From contig JAENRP010000169.1 in assembly GCA_024741835.1 (NCBI GenBank), positions 31,166 through 95,165 on the forward strand: 64,000 nucleotides of DNA. Direction: 5' to 3'. The DNA comes from Diplocarpon mali (lineage: Eukaryota; Ascomycota; Leotiomycetes; Helotiales; Drepanopezizaceae). Shown piece by piece: positions 46,580-60,300 of the stretch. The notes under the pieces are model-generated. The model had not been told where the DNA came from. It did not search any database and was given only the letters and a program-made list of their open reading frames with translations. Position 1 is the stretch's first letter; every line of letters starts with the position of its first letter. The position numbers and the translations under genes were made by a program.

Positions 46580-48586
46580 ATGGCGTCCTCCGATATCGAT
46601 GATTTCGAAGATGAACTCCTCGCGCTCGCAGGCGACGGCTCTTCTGGCGAGGAAGACAATGGCCCCGCCAATAAATCAAAGTCGAACTCGGGTTCTCCAG
46701 CACAACGGGGATCTGGAAAATCAACATCAAAGAAAGGAAAAAAGACGAGCAGAACACAGAACGACTCCGAAGAGGAGGGCGAAGCGTAAGTACAAGGCCT
46801 CCGCAATCTTTTCTTGTGCGATCTCCATACTCACTATGCATAGCTCGTCACGACACTCCTCCCCAGACTCCCTCCAATCTGCACCTATGGACGAATCCGA
46901 TTCAGAGTCAGATTCCGGTCCTACCTTTCACGACGATGGCGACAGATACCCCCTCGAGGGCAAGTTCATGAACTCCTCGGACAAGGCGGCCATCATGGCT
47001 ATGAGCGAGATTGAGCGCGAGCAGAAACTTGCTGAGCGAGCTCAAGAAGTGGAGCGCGATCGTCAGAACAGAGCCCTCCGACAGCTCCTCAAGTCTCGCG
47101 AAAATGAGACCAAGAAGCAGGACAAGAAGCGCAAGGCTGGAGCTGCCGATTTGCAAGACGATCAACGCAAGACGGCGCGTCAACGGACAAAACTTGGTGG
47201 TGGCAAGGTCGGAGAAGCAAGTACTGGTATTGACAGCCTCAAACGCGCCAGAGCTGAAAAGAACGATCGCCAACGTCGCCGTGAAGAAGACAAGGAGCGC
47301 AACAAGGGTCACAGCACCGCCCGTGATAGCTATTCTGATGTTGACGCCGATGGAGATAGCGAGGTCGAGTGGGATGACAAGCCGAAGAACAAGAAGTCTA
47401 AATCACCAGATGTCCGCGACGCCCAACCCGCTGAGCTCGTTGATGTTCAACGAGTCAGAGTTGGCCGCTCAAGCTTTGCGCAAGTTTGCTTCTACCCAGG
47501 GTTTGATGAAGCCATTACTGGGACCTATGTTCGTATCAGTGTTGGATTAGATGAGAAGACTGGAAGTAATATCTATCGGATGGGACTTATCAAGGGTTAT
47601 TTTACCTCCATTCTTCCAAATTCGTGCTAATATCGCTCAAGGCTTCGTTGAAGATCGTCCATATGCTGTTGAAAATGCGAATGGCAAGCTCTTTAAGACT
47701 ACTCAATACGTCCGCGCTGCTCATGGGAAGTCCGAGCGCAATTGGCCCTTCATCAGCTGTTCCGATTCCCCATTTACCGAGGTTCGTGGCGTGGTGCCTA
47801 TGTACTATGAACCTTAGTGCTAATAAAATGTAGGCTGAGTGGAACCGTTACCAGCAGACCTGCAAAGTTGAGGGTGTTCGTCTCCCAACCAAGCCAGAGC
47901 TTATACAAAAAATCCAAGACATCAACGGCTTGATTCACAGATCGTGGACTGAAGCTGAGCTACAAGAGAAATTGACCAAGTCTGGTGCACTTCTTCAGAA
48001 ATTCCTTCCAATAGAGCGCAATCGTCTTAACGGGTTGATCAAAGAGGCCAGAGCCAATGGAAATCAAGTTAAAGAGGACCAATACCAGAAGGAACTCGAG
48101 GCTCTTGAAGGACCAAAGTTGGCATATAGCACATCCCTCAAACCATCTCCCAGAAAGTCGGCGACCGCTCCAGGACAGAGTCAACAAGAGCGTTTAGCCA
48201 TCCTCAATCGCCAAAATCGCGCGAAGAATGCTGAGGAAGTACGCCAGGCACAAATCAACGAGCGCCGTGCTGCGAGAAGGATTGAGGCTGCTGTTGCTCG
48301 TGGTGAAGAGGTCGTCGAGGATCACTCAAGACGTCTCAAGACCCGCGCCAAGTTCAAGCATGACGTCGCGGATGCCTATGGAGCCAACACCGAGGAACGA
48401 AGCGGTACCAACACTCCTGCTATCAACACACCAAATATCGCCGCCAAGACACCTATCACTTCAATCCCTTCCCTTGTCAAACTGCAATCCGAAAGAAAGG
48501 GTATTCCCACTCTCCGCAGACCTTTGATGGATGACGAGATAATTGGCTCAATTGACCTGGGCATTGATCTTGATCTCGAGATCTAG
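46580..48586 (+). CDS. RTF1: RTF1, Paf1 complex subunit
   Basis: Nuclear transcription elongation factor; as part of the Paf1 complex it supports H2B ubiquitylation and Pol II elongation. Exons are 46580-46785, 46844-47595, 47642-47781 and 47834-48586, giving 616 aa. The N-terminus MASSDIDDFEDELLALAGD and an acidic Ser-rich stretch are typical. A long basic/acidic charged region (about 110-255) includes EREQKLAERAQEVERDRQ, the likely histone-modification domain region. The Plus3 domain lies at about 264-375 (VDVQRVRVGRSSFAQVCFYPGFDEAITGTYVRI, YRMGLIKGFVEDRPYAV, KTTQYVRAAHGKSERNWPF, SDSPFTEAEWNRY). A coiled, Arg-rich tail ends in an acidic IGSIDLGIDLDLEI. Intron 3 has a GTTCGT donor; all introns are 46-58 nt. 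Confidence 0.95.
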
Positions 48587-51498
48587 ATTTTGCTTTTGTA
48601 AAAGATTTCTTGTTGGCTTTCAGGTCTCTCAGGATACACGCCCACCAACTTGGGCTTGGAGATTCTCATGCTTCCCATATGACGAAGGAGGGATCAGGCA
48701 TTCCAACTCTGGTGAAGCGAAACTCCCTGGGGTTGACTACTACTAAAAGTGGCGTTGTTGCGACTTGTAACTCGAGTCGGTTGAAAGGGCTCTTCATTAT
48801 AGAGATTGCACTGCGGCTTGATTTGCCTGGCAGGGAACGGCCGAGCTCGCTGCTTCATGACGCATTGCATGATATGATGAGGCGTCCTGGTTTTGCATAT
48901 CTGATTTCTAAGGAGACGATCAGATGGTGGCTTCGCAATGCTGTAGCTTGTAGGCTTTTACAATAAATTTGAATCAGAACTGACACTGATTCATGATTTT
49001 ATCTTGGTGAGGTTTGAATCTAATTTTCATTCTTGCTAGAGCGTGATGGGTGTAGTGCTCGTTCAGTCGGGTCAGGTGTAAGTGGTGATAGTAGTTGGCT
49101 CCTTTATGAGTGAAAATACTGTGTCGGGTCCAAAATCGAAAATCGAAATGTGGGTTACCTGACAGCTGACTCACGTTCCGAAATACCAAATGAACTAGTA
49201 AGTAGTTGGAATTCAAGACCAGGCATGATTTCCGCTAAAACTACAACTTTCGTCCTCGTCCTAGGCATCTTATCCTGTAAAAGCGACAAAGAAATTTCAA
49301 TGAGCTGGGAGAGAACCACTATTCTTCACCAGCTCGAAGTCGCCGATTCGAGCCTTCCGCTACCTCGATCCATCAAAATCACTGAAGAAAGTTTGCCGAG
49401 AGATTCAGATAAGTCTTCTGCATAATGCCAAGGGAGACACTGCTATATCTGCAGGCTGAACCCCGCCTGCGATAGTCGGAATATTTGTGACTTCGATTGC
49501 GACTAAGATGTGCCCTTAAAGTAGAGCTAGAGCTTGCCTTGTGCATGAAATCCCCCACGACCCCCCCCTCACCCCCAAGTCCTCTTGATATGCTTTTACG
49601 GCTCATGATTCACTGGGGAATCGCCAGAAGTTTAGTGATTCTGGCCACCATATGTACCACTGGAGGTCCGATTAGACTCCGCGAAGCTTTAGATGCCTGG
49701 GTATATCATGCCATGATGACGTCTACGACGATCACCCTATTGAGATACCTTATACATTTCGCCGAAAATCAAAGCTACTAACAGGCAAACATCTGGGTTT
49801 TGTTGGTCTCTCAACGGGCTGTAGTTGCAGGCTACCCAAAGCCGATCTAGTGAATGCACTCCACAAATCATTCTCCAGAGAAGGTAAAAATTAGCACCTT
49901 GACTTCCGGTCAGTCCACTGCTGCGCTCGTTCCAACAATCCGAAGGTAAGCAGTAAGCCCAAGCACCAATTGTGGTCGACTGCAGGCTACAGATCATGCT
50001 CGTATCAAGGTACAGTCGTGGTAGATCAGACAAGCTGCTTCCTCACCTGGCCTCCTCGAAATAAACAAGACGCTTGTTGGGCTGACTTTGCTCTTGGAAC
50101 GCGGAGTTCGTGATGAGATCAATTTCAAACAACCCTTCCCCCCCAAGTCACACTTGCGAAAAGGCGCCCTTGGACGTATCAGGCTGTGGTAAGAAGCAGC
50201 GATCGTTCTGGACAAATGATTGGCGACTGCACACAGTGCGTTCTCCTGACGAAGATACGGCAATGCTGATTTATCTGTTTGGTCCGAGTAAGACTAGTGT
50301 GTGGCTAAGGATACGCTTTGTACTCTATCCGAATCTTCGGGGCGGCTTTGGGAATGTACGAGGAGAGACAAGACTGTTCATCCCGTCGGATATGCCTGGG
50401 ACCTGCAGCATTGTACCGTGGTCTGGACTTCGAGCAGAGTAGTTAGCTCGCAAGCACAGATCTTTGGGGATCGTCCCTTGACAGCTCGAGTAACTACCAG
50501 CAGACAGGTCTGATGCAGAGTATGGCATTAAACTCTAATCAAACAAACAATGCGGAGAGACCCGTATTATCGAGAGTCCAGGGCAGCACTTGTGAGTATT
50601 GGGACAAGTGTGTGCTTGGGAGAGATGTGCGATGGTGCGGTTTTCAGTTCAGGGAAGCTGATAAGTAGGTAGTGGTGGTGGCTGTGTGGTTTCGGCGAGG
50701 AGTTCTTTTTCGATGAGGAATGATCCAGAGTGTTTCTTCAGGAGGCTCTTTGTTCATTTTTCTGAGAATCCGTAGGGAGAGTAGGACAAGGGTTGGGGGG
50801 AGCCTGTCTTCTCGCTCAAGTGAAGAAGACCTGCGTGTTGATACATGTACGTGGACATATGTCGATACCTCTAACGTATATTCTGCAGTCTCCAACAATG
50901 CTCCTACTCGTCACGTAGGATCCGAAAGACCCTTTTTCCAGAGAGCGATGACACATGGCGACAACGCTTTGAGGCTGGAGATGTGTTACGGGTCCAGGAG
51001 CAGACAGACGGACTTCTTTTCTAACCTCCGTTGATGCATGAAAGTCGGACATGACAATCCTGTCGTCTTATTTCCACTTCTCGCTTACGGTAGATCATCC
51101 TTCGGCTCTGACCTTCTTGCCAAGACAGCCCCCTGAGCTTCTTGTACAGATGACTCACGTGTGAAATAAGCGACTCTTACTATACCCGTATGGGCTAGAC
51201 TCTAAACCATGGGACGAAATGGAAATATGACAAGAGTAGCTTCTCTCTTTCTCGCATTGACATCTCTTGACGAAACCTCACCAAAGACTCTGCCGTGACC
51301 ATGGCGCAAAAAACACAGCTCACGTCAGAGTGAGACCAGAGAGCCCTCCTGTTACATGTTCGTTGTCAGCTTCAGCTTCATCTTCTTCCTCGTCTTCATC
51401 TTCATCCTTACTTTTTATCAGCTCACCATGCATACAGTCTTGGTAATGCCTGTGCAGCCAGCCCGCGCTGCCAAGTATGATCTTCATGCTCGCATCGT

Positions 51499-51520
51499 TG
51501 CACTGCACTGCACTGCACTG
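51499..51520. repeat. (CACTG)n pentamer repeat
   Basis: Four tandem copies of CACTG followed by TACTG lie in the gene-poor stretch upstream of the ORP1-like gene. Confidence 0.85.
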
Positions 51521-52218
51521 TACTGCGCCTTCTCGAACTCGTGCCAAAAGATGGGCTGAAACGTGGGCATATTCACTTCCATTCGCGGTCCACAGTCGGG
51601 AGATCGATTACTGGTTGAACTTTCTTATTTACAGCACAGTATAGTACACTACAGGTCAGAAATGCACTGTCTCTGCGTGCTAGCGTCTCTTTGTCTGGCG
51701 TTGCACCTCGCACACCCGACACCTCCCCCAGCGACTGGCCGCAGGACTTGACTTGAAACGCGAACAAAACACAAGGCCCGCACTGTCGGGCCAATCGCGG
51801 ACCTTCGGACACTTCTGCGTCGGCCTGCCGTTTCTCTCCCTCTCCCTACTACTGGCTTGCTGTTACATACCACGCCGATAGTAATGTGAGAGAACACTGC
51901 TACGGTATTGGAAGATCCTAGTCGAGCGCGGGCTGCTCTGCTCTGCTCTGCACGAGAGGGGTGAGATGACTGCTGCTGCTGCTGTTGCGAAGACGGGGCA
52001 AAGGCAAGCAAGTGCTGACCAGCGCCGCGTCGTTCAGAGGCTATACATCTGCTGTTCAAGAGAGCAGGGCAAGTCTACCTGTAATTCAACTAAATCCCAG
52101 GTACCTCAGCAGACGACGATTGAAGTCTCAGTTGCACTGCAGCGTCACGATGTCAAGAACGCAGCCTCATGCGCCTGCGGGCTCAGTGCATACGAGGCTC
52201 CTCTAGCTTGATTTCGCA

Positions 52219-52318
52219 TGGCTGCATGCTTCGAAGACAACACAACGCGGTTGCAGCAACTCTGAGCTCGCCTGGCTGCATGCTCCGAAGACAGCACAGC
52301 TCGGCTGCAGCAACTCAA
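52219..52318. repeat. 54-bp tandem duplication
   Basis: Two adjacent copies start at 52219 and 52273, both beginning TGGCTGCATGCT. They differ at a handful of sites that are mostly transitions. The second copy is slightly shorter or fades out near 52318. Noncoding as far as can be seen. Confidence 0.85.
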
Positions 52319-53979
52319 CTCGAAAGATATTTCGCCGGCGTTCGCTACTAGCCTTCCAACTACCGAGTTCTTGCTGTGGAAGTCCGTGTGTCGGCGGTCA
52401 GACATTCTGAGGGTGTAACAGGTGACCGGATTCGCTCGTCACTCTTTGAAATCAAACATTCCCGCCCCACAACAAGAAGTTTGAACCTTGCGGGGAAACC
52501 GAATTATGGGGACTGTCGAAGGGGATGCCTGTCGAGACCCGAAAGTTCCGAAGTTGGCCTTTCGCTGCCATACAGTAAGAGCCAGAGGAGTGTCAGATTG
52601 ATGCAAGTGTCTCAACGCTGGCTCACAGTAACTATTTCCCCTGAGCAGATCCTGCGGAGCTCCAGTTCAGACGAGAGTCTTGACGTTGGGCGATCTCCGT
52701 AAGGATGCTCTCCAGACACAGTGACCACCCGCCCACTTGCAGGGGTCTTGCCGAACTCAACACCATGAATGGTTCATCGATGGCTTGACCCAGAGACCTT
52801 GACCACTGCCCGACGAAGCTCTGGACTTCTGAAGTTGGATCCAGTAAGCATGGGTCATGCTAGCAGATAGTATGGGGATTTTCAACATCAAACACTAGTC
52901 GAGTCCTGTTTAGCATCATCAATGCACTCACTGGCTAAGGTATGCACCACATCAAGCTCTTGTGACATCGAAACAAAAATCTGCTTCTTTTCCACCCCTC
53001 CCCCCCCCCTCCCCACACCTGGTAGGAGTGCATCACGCTCGTGCTCATGTCGGTCGCCGGTTGTCTCTTCTCTGCTGTCTCTCTTCAACTAGCCGTCAAC
53101 AAACGTGCAGGTTTCTCGTGTACACCCGAGCCAGCCTTACATCCAGCTAGCTTCAAGTGGTCCAGACCCTTGCCTTCATCCTATCTATTGGTCTTTTGTG
53201 TTTTGCCTGACCACTTGGCTGCCTCCTCAGTCATCATCATGATTTCTGCTGAATCATCCAAGCGTTGATTCCAAAGCTCACACTTAAGAGAATAGTGACT
53301 AGGGCATATTTTTGCCTTCCAATTTGATTGATTAGAGTCTGCTGGAATTCTGCCCTATAGTAGCATTGCCTCGGCCGAATACAATCTATCGGGAAATCCT
53401 GTCGTTGCCAATGCCTCGAAAGCCATAACGTTTCGAGACAAAGATCTCGTCCATGGTTATGTTTTTCAGACCGTGCTAGCTTCGTTCCATTTGATAAACT
53501 GAATGTTTGGACGATAGGTACGATACACTCAGGCTCCCAGAAAGTTTTCCGCCTGTTTCCGATGAGGTCAATGCATTGTCGGACGTTGATCTCATCACAA
53601 GCTTCTAACTGCTCGCAAGACATTCGAAGAACCGAATCCTAAATTGCTGTCAAAGCCACCCTGAAGGTTATCTGACTAGAGACCTGATACCCTCAAGCAG
53701 ATCTTCTAATTAATCAGATATCTGAAACACCTTACTCCCTCTGCCCATTGATGAAGAGTACATATACTCGACACTCCTCTTCAGAACCGGGCGGTTCGCG
53801 AAGGGATATTGAAAGGTTGACATATCGAATCAGACGGACATCATCCCTCTCAACCACCGCTATTGTATACGGCCACGCCCAGTCTCGAATACATAGTCCT
53901 CGTGTAAAGAAAATCTCATGAAGAGAAAGCATTGGTGAGAGCAATCATCAGAGGGACAGTCTGATATAAAGAAGACAAG

Positions 53980-56900
53980 ATGGATGTCACATCGCTACTA
54001 AACGCCAATTCTCTTGCTGTTGAACAGCAGAGAGAGAATGATGGAGAGGAGAGGAAAGTGGGGGCCGCTACAAAGACCCCCAGTCGGAATCGAACGCCTT
54101 GGGACGCTGGAGGATATTCACTCCCAATCAACACCGTATCGAGCCCATCAACACCGCCCAAGAACGAGGAACTTGGACGTTGTGATTCTGAAAGCACGCC
54201 AACCTCCCCACGCCACAAATTTTCCGACAGTCGCTCCAGTCTATCCTCCTTCGCCTCGTCCCTACAATCGGCTTCCCATTCGAGATTCTCATCGCTCTCG
54301 ACAGTTAGCAGTGCGACCCCTTCGTCTACATTTACTGAAGCTCTCTTGTCGACCCTGGGCCCCCAACCTTCGCTCTTAGATTTCGGCCACCCCTCGGGAA
54401 CTGACGAAACTCAAACAACCCCTGGATATCCACGACTGGGCGGTAGTATCTCTCCCACAGGCTCGCTTGACGCACTGGCTCTTGTAGCTGAGAATGAAAT
54501 GGCTGGTCAACAGGCTAACCGCAACGCCGAAACCGCCAAGGCCTCCTTGATGAAAGGGAAAGAGGAGGTCTCTAAGGGAGAAGATCGACCAAGCTCGCCC
54601 AGTGATGCAATACTGATCAAGCGAACCACGGTTCCAAGTCTACGGCTCGACACGGGAGAGCAAGATTTCAATGGATTTATTGGGTTGCAGGGTTTGGAAC
54701 AGGCTCAACCGTAAGCACGCTTCTTTTTTATTCCTTAAGGTGTTCACATCTCTGCCTAATTTTGTATACATTTAATTGCTTTAAATTCTCCCCAATCTTT
54801 TGTTTCGCTTTCTATACTGCATTCATGATTGCTGCTGTAGAGTACATCCGGACAAACTTGGGTCACAGTGGTTCATACTCCTCGCTTATGTGCTTTGGTC
54901 CTGGTTCATCATTCCGCCGCTTGATAGTCTGGTCTGTTCTGGGTGTCTAGTTGACTCTTCAGTCTTGCATTGTTTGATCAGACCCGCCAAACTTGTTGTT
55001 GTTTGGGAGAAATTTTCCCCACATGGGCTGTCGACTCTAGCATTTGCTTCCAGATTCACATGTTAGATTCACTGTCCAATTCCAAATTTTAGATTCTTGC
55101 TCTCTTTTGGCCTGTTGGATTGAATGGCTCATGCACGTTTTCTTCGGCTCCTGCTATTGTGTTACGTGGAGATGGGCCCCGGGTGGTATCCTGTGTTTCA
55201 ACATTTCTGGAACAGGCCAACCAGCCCTTTCAAAAGTTTTTGAATCATACGCGAACATCACACGTCCATTCATACTCAGAGAGGTCTTTGACAGCGTTCA
55301 ACTGGGCTAGAAAGCCCGGCGCGAAGCGCTAGTTTGCCCTCTTCTTTCCAACGCAACAAATTCAGACTAACTAAACTTGAGTCTCGTTTAAAACATCAGC
55401 CAATCCTCTCACTTGAAATTGCCATCTGTACTATTGATCTCAAATTCTTTCTTATGGATACAGGCGCTATTTTAATTTGATTTGCTCTATTGTATGCATT
55501 TATAGCTAGTCTAGGTTCGCGTTTAATTGGCTGTCAAGTACACAATCACGAGGTCACTCCCGGAGTCATGGTTATTTGCAGTTTCAATTTCATCGCTTTT
55601 CTGGAATTATTTTATTCAAATTACTGTTCTAATCAAACACAGGGGTAATCACTTCCTAAGCACGCACCTGGAGAGCCATTACAAACCGATGTCTCATGCG
55701 AGATCGCACAAGAGAGCTCTTTCCGCACCAGATGTTCCGGCTCTCGTCAACGGCTTTATGACTGGTTTCACGATGTCGGATAACAAGTCTTCTATGGGCC
55801 CACGAGCCGAACCAACTCCCCCCTCATCCTATCACCCTGATCGCACCTCACCTACGAATATCCCGGCTTACGTTTCTCCCGATACGCCACCACCTATCAC
55901 ACACGGCGAGATTCTTGCTACTCAAACCATCTTATGTATGTACATACCTAATTGTGACACCGGTTCGCAATTACGAAAAGCTATCTCGCACATTTTCGGT
56001 CGCAACAAGATGTGCACTCGCTTGATTCCTGCAGAGGTTTGGGTTCATTACTGCCGCAAGCATTATCAACGCAGCCGCTATCGTAATCCCAAGGAGTACG
56101 CAAAGCTACAGTGTGATCTTGTTCAACAGCAGATCCGTCGGGTCCATGAATGGAGTGCTGAGAATTCGAGCAAAGGCCTTCCTGGCGTTGTGAAGGACTG
56201 GGGACTTGCGGTTCGGAAGCGCGAGCAAAAGCGTCTGGATGATCTCAATGGCGCAAAGAAGCGCAACGCTCATGCGGCCTTTGATGAAAATATCAACAGC
56301 GACGAAGAAGTCAATGGTCGGGCGAACATTGCTCTCCCAGCAACTGCGGTCCCGGACTGGCTCTTGCAAGAATGCGGCAATGGTTATTCTACACAAAAGA
56401 TCTTGGAGATCTTCAATCGACTCCATAACGAGATTTTGGCTGATAATATGCCATGTTTCCCGGACATTGAGATTCTTCCAAATATCGCCGTTGACGGTGA
56501 GGAGCCTAAATCTCCCAAGGGATATACCCGAAGAAACTCGGCTGTTAGAGGACATACTCGTTCACAATCCTTGAGCGTCGCTGCTATGAAGCCCAGCTCC
56601 TATTCACAATCATTGGGTGTCACTGCTATGAAACTCGGCTCCTATTCACATGATCGGCGCATGAGTCAGCCAGTCACATGGAGTCAGGGAGGCGGCTACA
56701 ATTTTCAGGCCCAGAAGAAGCGCCGACCCAACGGAATGAGCGAGACAGATTCTTCTGACTCCTCATTCTCTCCATACTCACGGCCCCGTCTCGTTGAGCG
56801 ACAGCAGGCTGGGCACGTTGCACACCTCTCACATCGCTCTATGTTCCCTAACATCAAAGAGAATTGTGAAGAAGAGAGATATAGCTATGGTAACAGGCAC

Positions 56901-57395
56901 TCCCATGCCACTGTTCCCCTTCCAGCCCCTACTCCTCAACGATCAGGTGGCCAATCTATGGCTGCGCATCTTGAGATGGGCAATGCTCCCAGCGGCAGAC
57001 GCTCCAACCATCAACGGTCCCAGTCGGACATGAGCGCCTTCACCCAGGGAACCCGTGGCTACTCTCAATCTCCATCCATGTCTTCGGGGTACATGATCGA
57101 CCCCAGCCACTATGCCCACAACAATTATGACCAGGGCTTTGCCGCTCATCGAGCAGAGCTCCGCCAAGACTCTCGTTTTCACGAGACACAAGCTCAGCAA
57201 TTCTCTCACAACCAATCGATGCATCACGGCAGACACCAGAGTATGTCCATGGTCCCTTCTTCAGCCATGTACTCCGCCCAGATGTCCTCCGCATACCACC
57301 CTCAGGCTACTCAATACCAAGCATCTGTCCCAATCTCACGGACTCGCGTCATGGAGACTCAACAGGCCCATAACCTGTACGCTGATAGGCATTAG
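53980..57395 (+). CDS. ORP1-like conserved fungal protein
   Basis: Two exons, 53980-54710 and 55643-57395, give 827 aa; the phases fit (2 nt + 1 nt) and the frame closes. The N-terminus MDVTSLLNANSLAVEQQRE with RNRTPWDAGGYSLPIN, and the central block CMYIPNCDTGSQLRKAISH / FGRNKMCTRLIPAEVWVHYC / KHYQRSRYRNPKEYAKLQ, recall the fungal proteins annotated as ORP1-like; I am fairly sure of this from memory of the family but not of its biochemical role. The central block (residues about 375-500) has spaced Cys and His residues that could bind metal. Two imperfect copies of an SQSL-S/G-V-T/A-AMK block occur near residue 560. The C-terminal half is Gln/His/Ser-rich and disordered. The intron is 932 nt, far longer than any other here, and could hide an alternative exon or start. 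Confidence 0.75.
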
Positions 57396-60300
57396 TTTAC
57401 ATGGCAGTGTTTCTCACGACTGATCTGTTTTCTCTTCCCTGTAAAATTTTAGCGAAGGCTTTGGGAATGTTCGACAATCTTGCTAACATACTCTCTTGCT
57501 ACCTCCATGATCCTCTTACAGAACTTTTATTCCTTCAGGTCCTGATCTGTCGGCTCATCTCGTGTTAATTACGGACAGGCGTGTTTTCTTTTTCGTTACG
57601 GCTGACGCACTACTACAATATGGTTGGTTGGCACATCTGATGTACTGAACGAGACACAAGAATCTTTGACTTTTCAGGTTGGCTATGGAAAGATTGGGGG
57701 GTTACCTCTGGCGGCCTTGTTTTGCAGAGCAGGACTGCACTTCCATGCGGTCCCTGGAGGATTTGACGATTGATTCAAGAGCGAAGTAACGGATGTTTTA
57801 GATGGATTATCATTTGACGCTACAATTCTTGCATTGAATGGCCGGAAGGAAAATGAGCCGCATTGCTTTTGAAACTTACAAGTGGGGCCTATACAGATTT
57901 AATAAGAATTTATCCATGATTTGGGTTTCTAGCCTTCAAAAAAAAATCACGTCTTTACCTCTGAACACAGTACCACGCGGCTTGCTATCCCGAAATATCT
58001 TCATTCCCCTTTTCATTCAAAGAGAGCCTTGACGAGTACAATATTTTTCCAAAACCTTCGCTCGCTCCCTCGTCGTCTAACCATGGTTCGAATCGCATCG
58101 AAACACATGTCTACTCATATGTTCTTGACAGATGGCGGTCGGTATTAAGAGCAAGCCTGAAGTGGCACAATAACGGGCTAGCTGCACATTCTCATGGATC
58201 TAACTTCAGCATCTATTTGCGACGGAAACGCGCATCGCAGCAATCGGACCGACGGCGAGAAGTCACAGCAAAGAATCGAAGCGACAGCACGGAGATTTAA
58301 GGTACGAATCGGTGCATCAAAACGGCTGCCTACCGTGTCAAAGGTGACGAGATGAAGCTGTCTCCTTGGCTGGTCGTTTCAACACTTTCCAACCCAAGTA
58401 CGAATCCCAACGACTGGAGGTGATCCAATCTAGTCGGGTCCATACCGGTATTATACCACAAGTATTTTTATCTTTCAGGGATATCAAATCCTTGAGATAC
58501 CGTACTGATTGGGTTCAGCATGGTGCCTTTGCCGTTGGTTCCTGAATTTATCTCTTTCATATCTACAAAAATCCAGCCGCCAACTCTGGTAGCACTCAGG
58601 GCGTGAAATTGACGTGGGAAATTACAGTGTGCTGGAGTAGACAAACGACAAGAAGAACTGGGTCAAATCCCGAGACCACGGCTGCCGTTGTCTCTGGCAA
58701 AACCTGGTTCCATTTCAGCATGATGAAATCGACCACTAACGCTCCTAGCACCTACTACGAAAACCAGCTCGATTTTCGAATCACATTTGACGGAGATAAC
58801 GCCCAGGTGGATTTCTGACGGGGGGGGGACTTGAACCCGGCCTTGCTGTGGTTTTTGGGCGGCATATCAAAATAGAGCCCCGATTTGGATGCTGGTTTTT
58901 GGTACAATGTTACTTATGAGATTGTACGTCAATATCCCACAACTTTCCCAAGGAAAGCACAAGTACTAGCAGTTGTACATGACTCTAGCAACATCACGGT
59001 AGCCTTCTGGAAATTGATAGGCTCTATTCCACTGGTCTTCACCGTCGCAGCCGTGAACACAGCAAGATTACGCGGACTTGGGCTTGTTATTATTTTCTTC
59101 GTCATGGCTGCTAGTTTGAAAAAAATCGGAGTTAATGCGCAAAGAGTCATGCAGGATAATCACCACTTGTAAATATTCGGATCTTGTGCAAGACCCAGTG
59201 AGGAGTAGCATCATCATCGAAGGGTGGTACGACAGGTTCCGGCTCAAATTTCACACGGTCAAGCTGGAGATGAAGATATATTGAACAACGGGCATCCAAG
59301 AGGCCAGATCAGGTTGGGAGCAGCTCGCACCTTTCAATGCTCCGAAAAATGCAACTCCCAAACCACGAAACCATAAGTTAAGAGCAAAAATACACGTGAA
59401 GTCTTCGATGCAGCTTTTTACTCCTACTTCCCCTTTTCTTCATGCAGCTTCCCTTTTTGTCTCGCATCTCATTGCCGTCACTGGTCATTGACGTACTGGT
59501 ATGTAAGCACATCTGTGTTCAACCTCTACTGTCCTGCAGCCCGGACGATATTCGGCTCTATCAAACCTTCGATAAAGTCCTCGTACCATCTATGCATGTT
59601 TACATTCTTTACCAACAAGCAGAGCCCTGTCGCTCTAGGTATGCGGCGTACAGACGGCCAAGCCGTGGTCTATGGATAGACCTAATCAGGCAACCACCAG
59701 GCCGCACAAGCACCTTGTTCCTGCCTCGGCCGTTGGATCCAAGAAAGGAGGTACGTAGCGAATGCGTGGGTAGCAAGCGTTTAGCCATTCCACGTTGAGC
59801 TGACTCGTTAAGATACTCGTTGGGATACCACAAGATAGACGTAGTGTCCAATGATGACAGTGTTAGACGGGTGGATTGCCCTACAATCAGACTTTTGTAA
59901 AAGCTCGAGATGTCAGACATAAGCGCCACTGGGTATAGCACTTCACCAGCGCATTGAATTCTTTGTTCGCGGAGATGCTGGCCATCTGTGAGATCTGAGA
60001 TCTTTGTTCTCGAACTTGTTCCTATGATGTATACTGTCCTCTGTCCGACTACGATTTCATAACCATGTTGGAATCGCGGGTACCAGACCTCGAGAGGAAC
60101 TGAATATCGGGAAAGAAGAAACCGTGCGAGGATGCGGGGCTACCTGCCGATGAAAATCTTGAGGGGTCGGAAGTTTCTGGCTTCGAGGAGAGCAGGGACT
60201 TGATGTGTGGTTTCTTCACCAGCGAACACGCTCGGATGACTGCTTTGGCGGGAATGATCAACAAAATGGGAAGAAAATTGAAAGCGGAACAATGCGTCTA

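Larger units (their letters stand above)
48587..53979. other. 5.4-kb gene-poor stretch
   Basis: No gene is supported. It contains several small repeats: CACTG units (about 51499-51520), GCTCT units (about 51932-51951), GCT units (about 51970-51985) and a 54-bp tandem duplication (52219-52318). The last few hundred bases should be the promoter of the ORP1-like gene. Open frames up to 136 codons overlap repeats and show no domain. No tRNA was recognised. Confidence 0.5.

Noticed and set aside
58810..58880. tRNA-like T-arm (reverse complement CGGGTTCAAG) near a G-run
   Set aside because: The 63-nt candidate lacks an anticodon arm and a D-arm that pair; the match is limited to the T-arm motif.
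58885..59172. 95-codon hydrophobic plus-strand frame
   Set aside because: One hydrophobic stretch only, no start context or neighbours, no recognised family.
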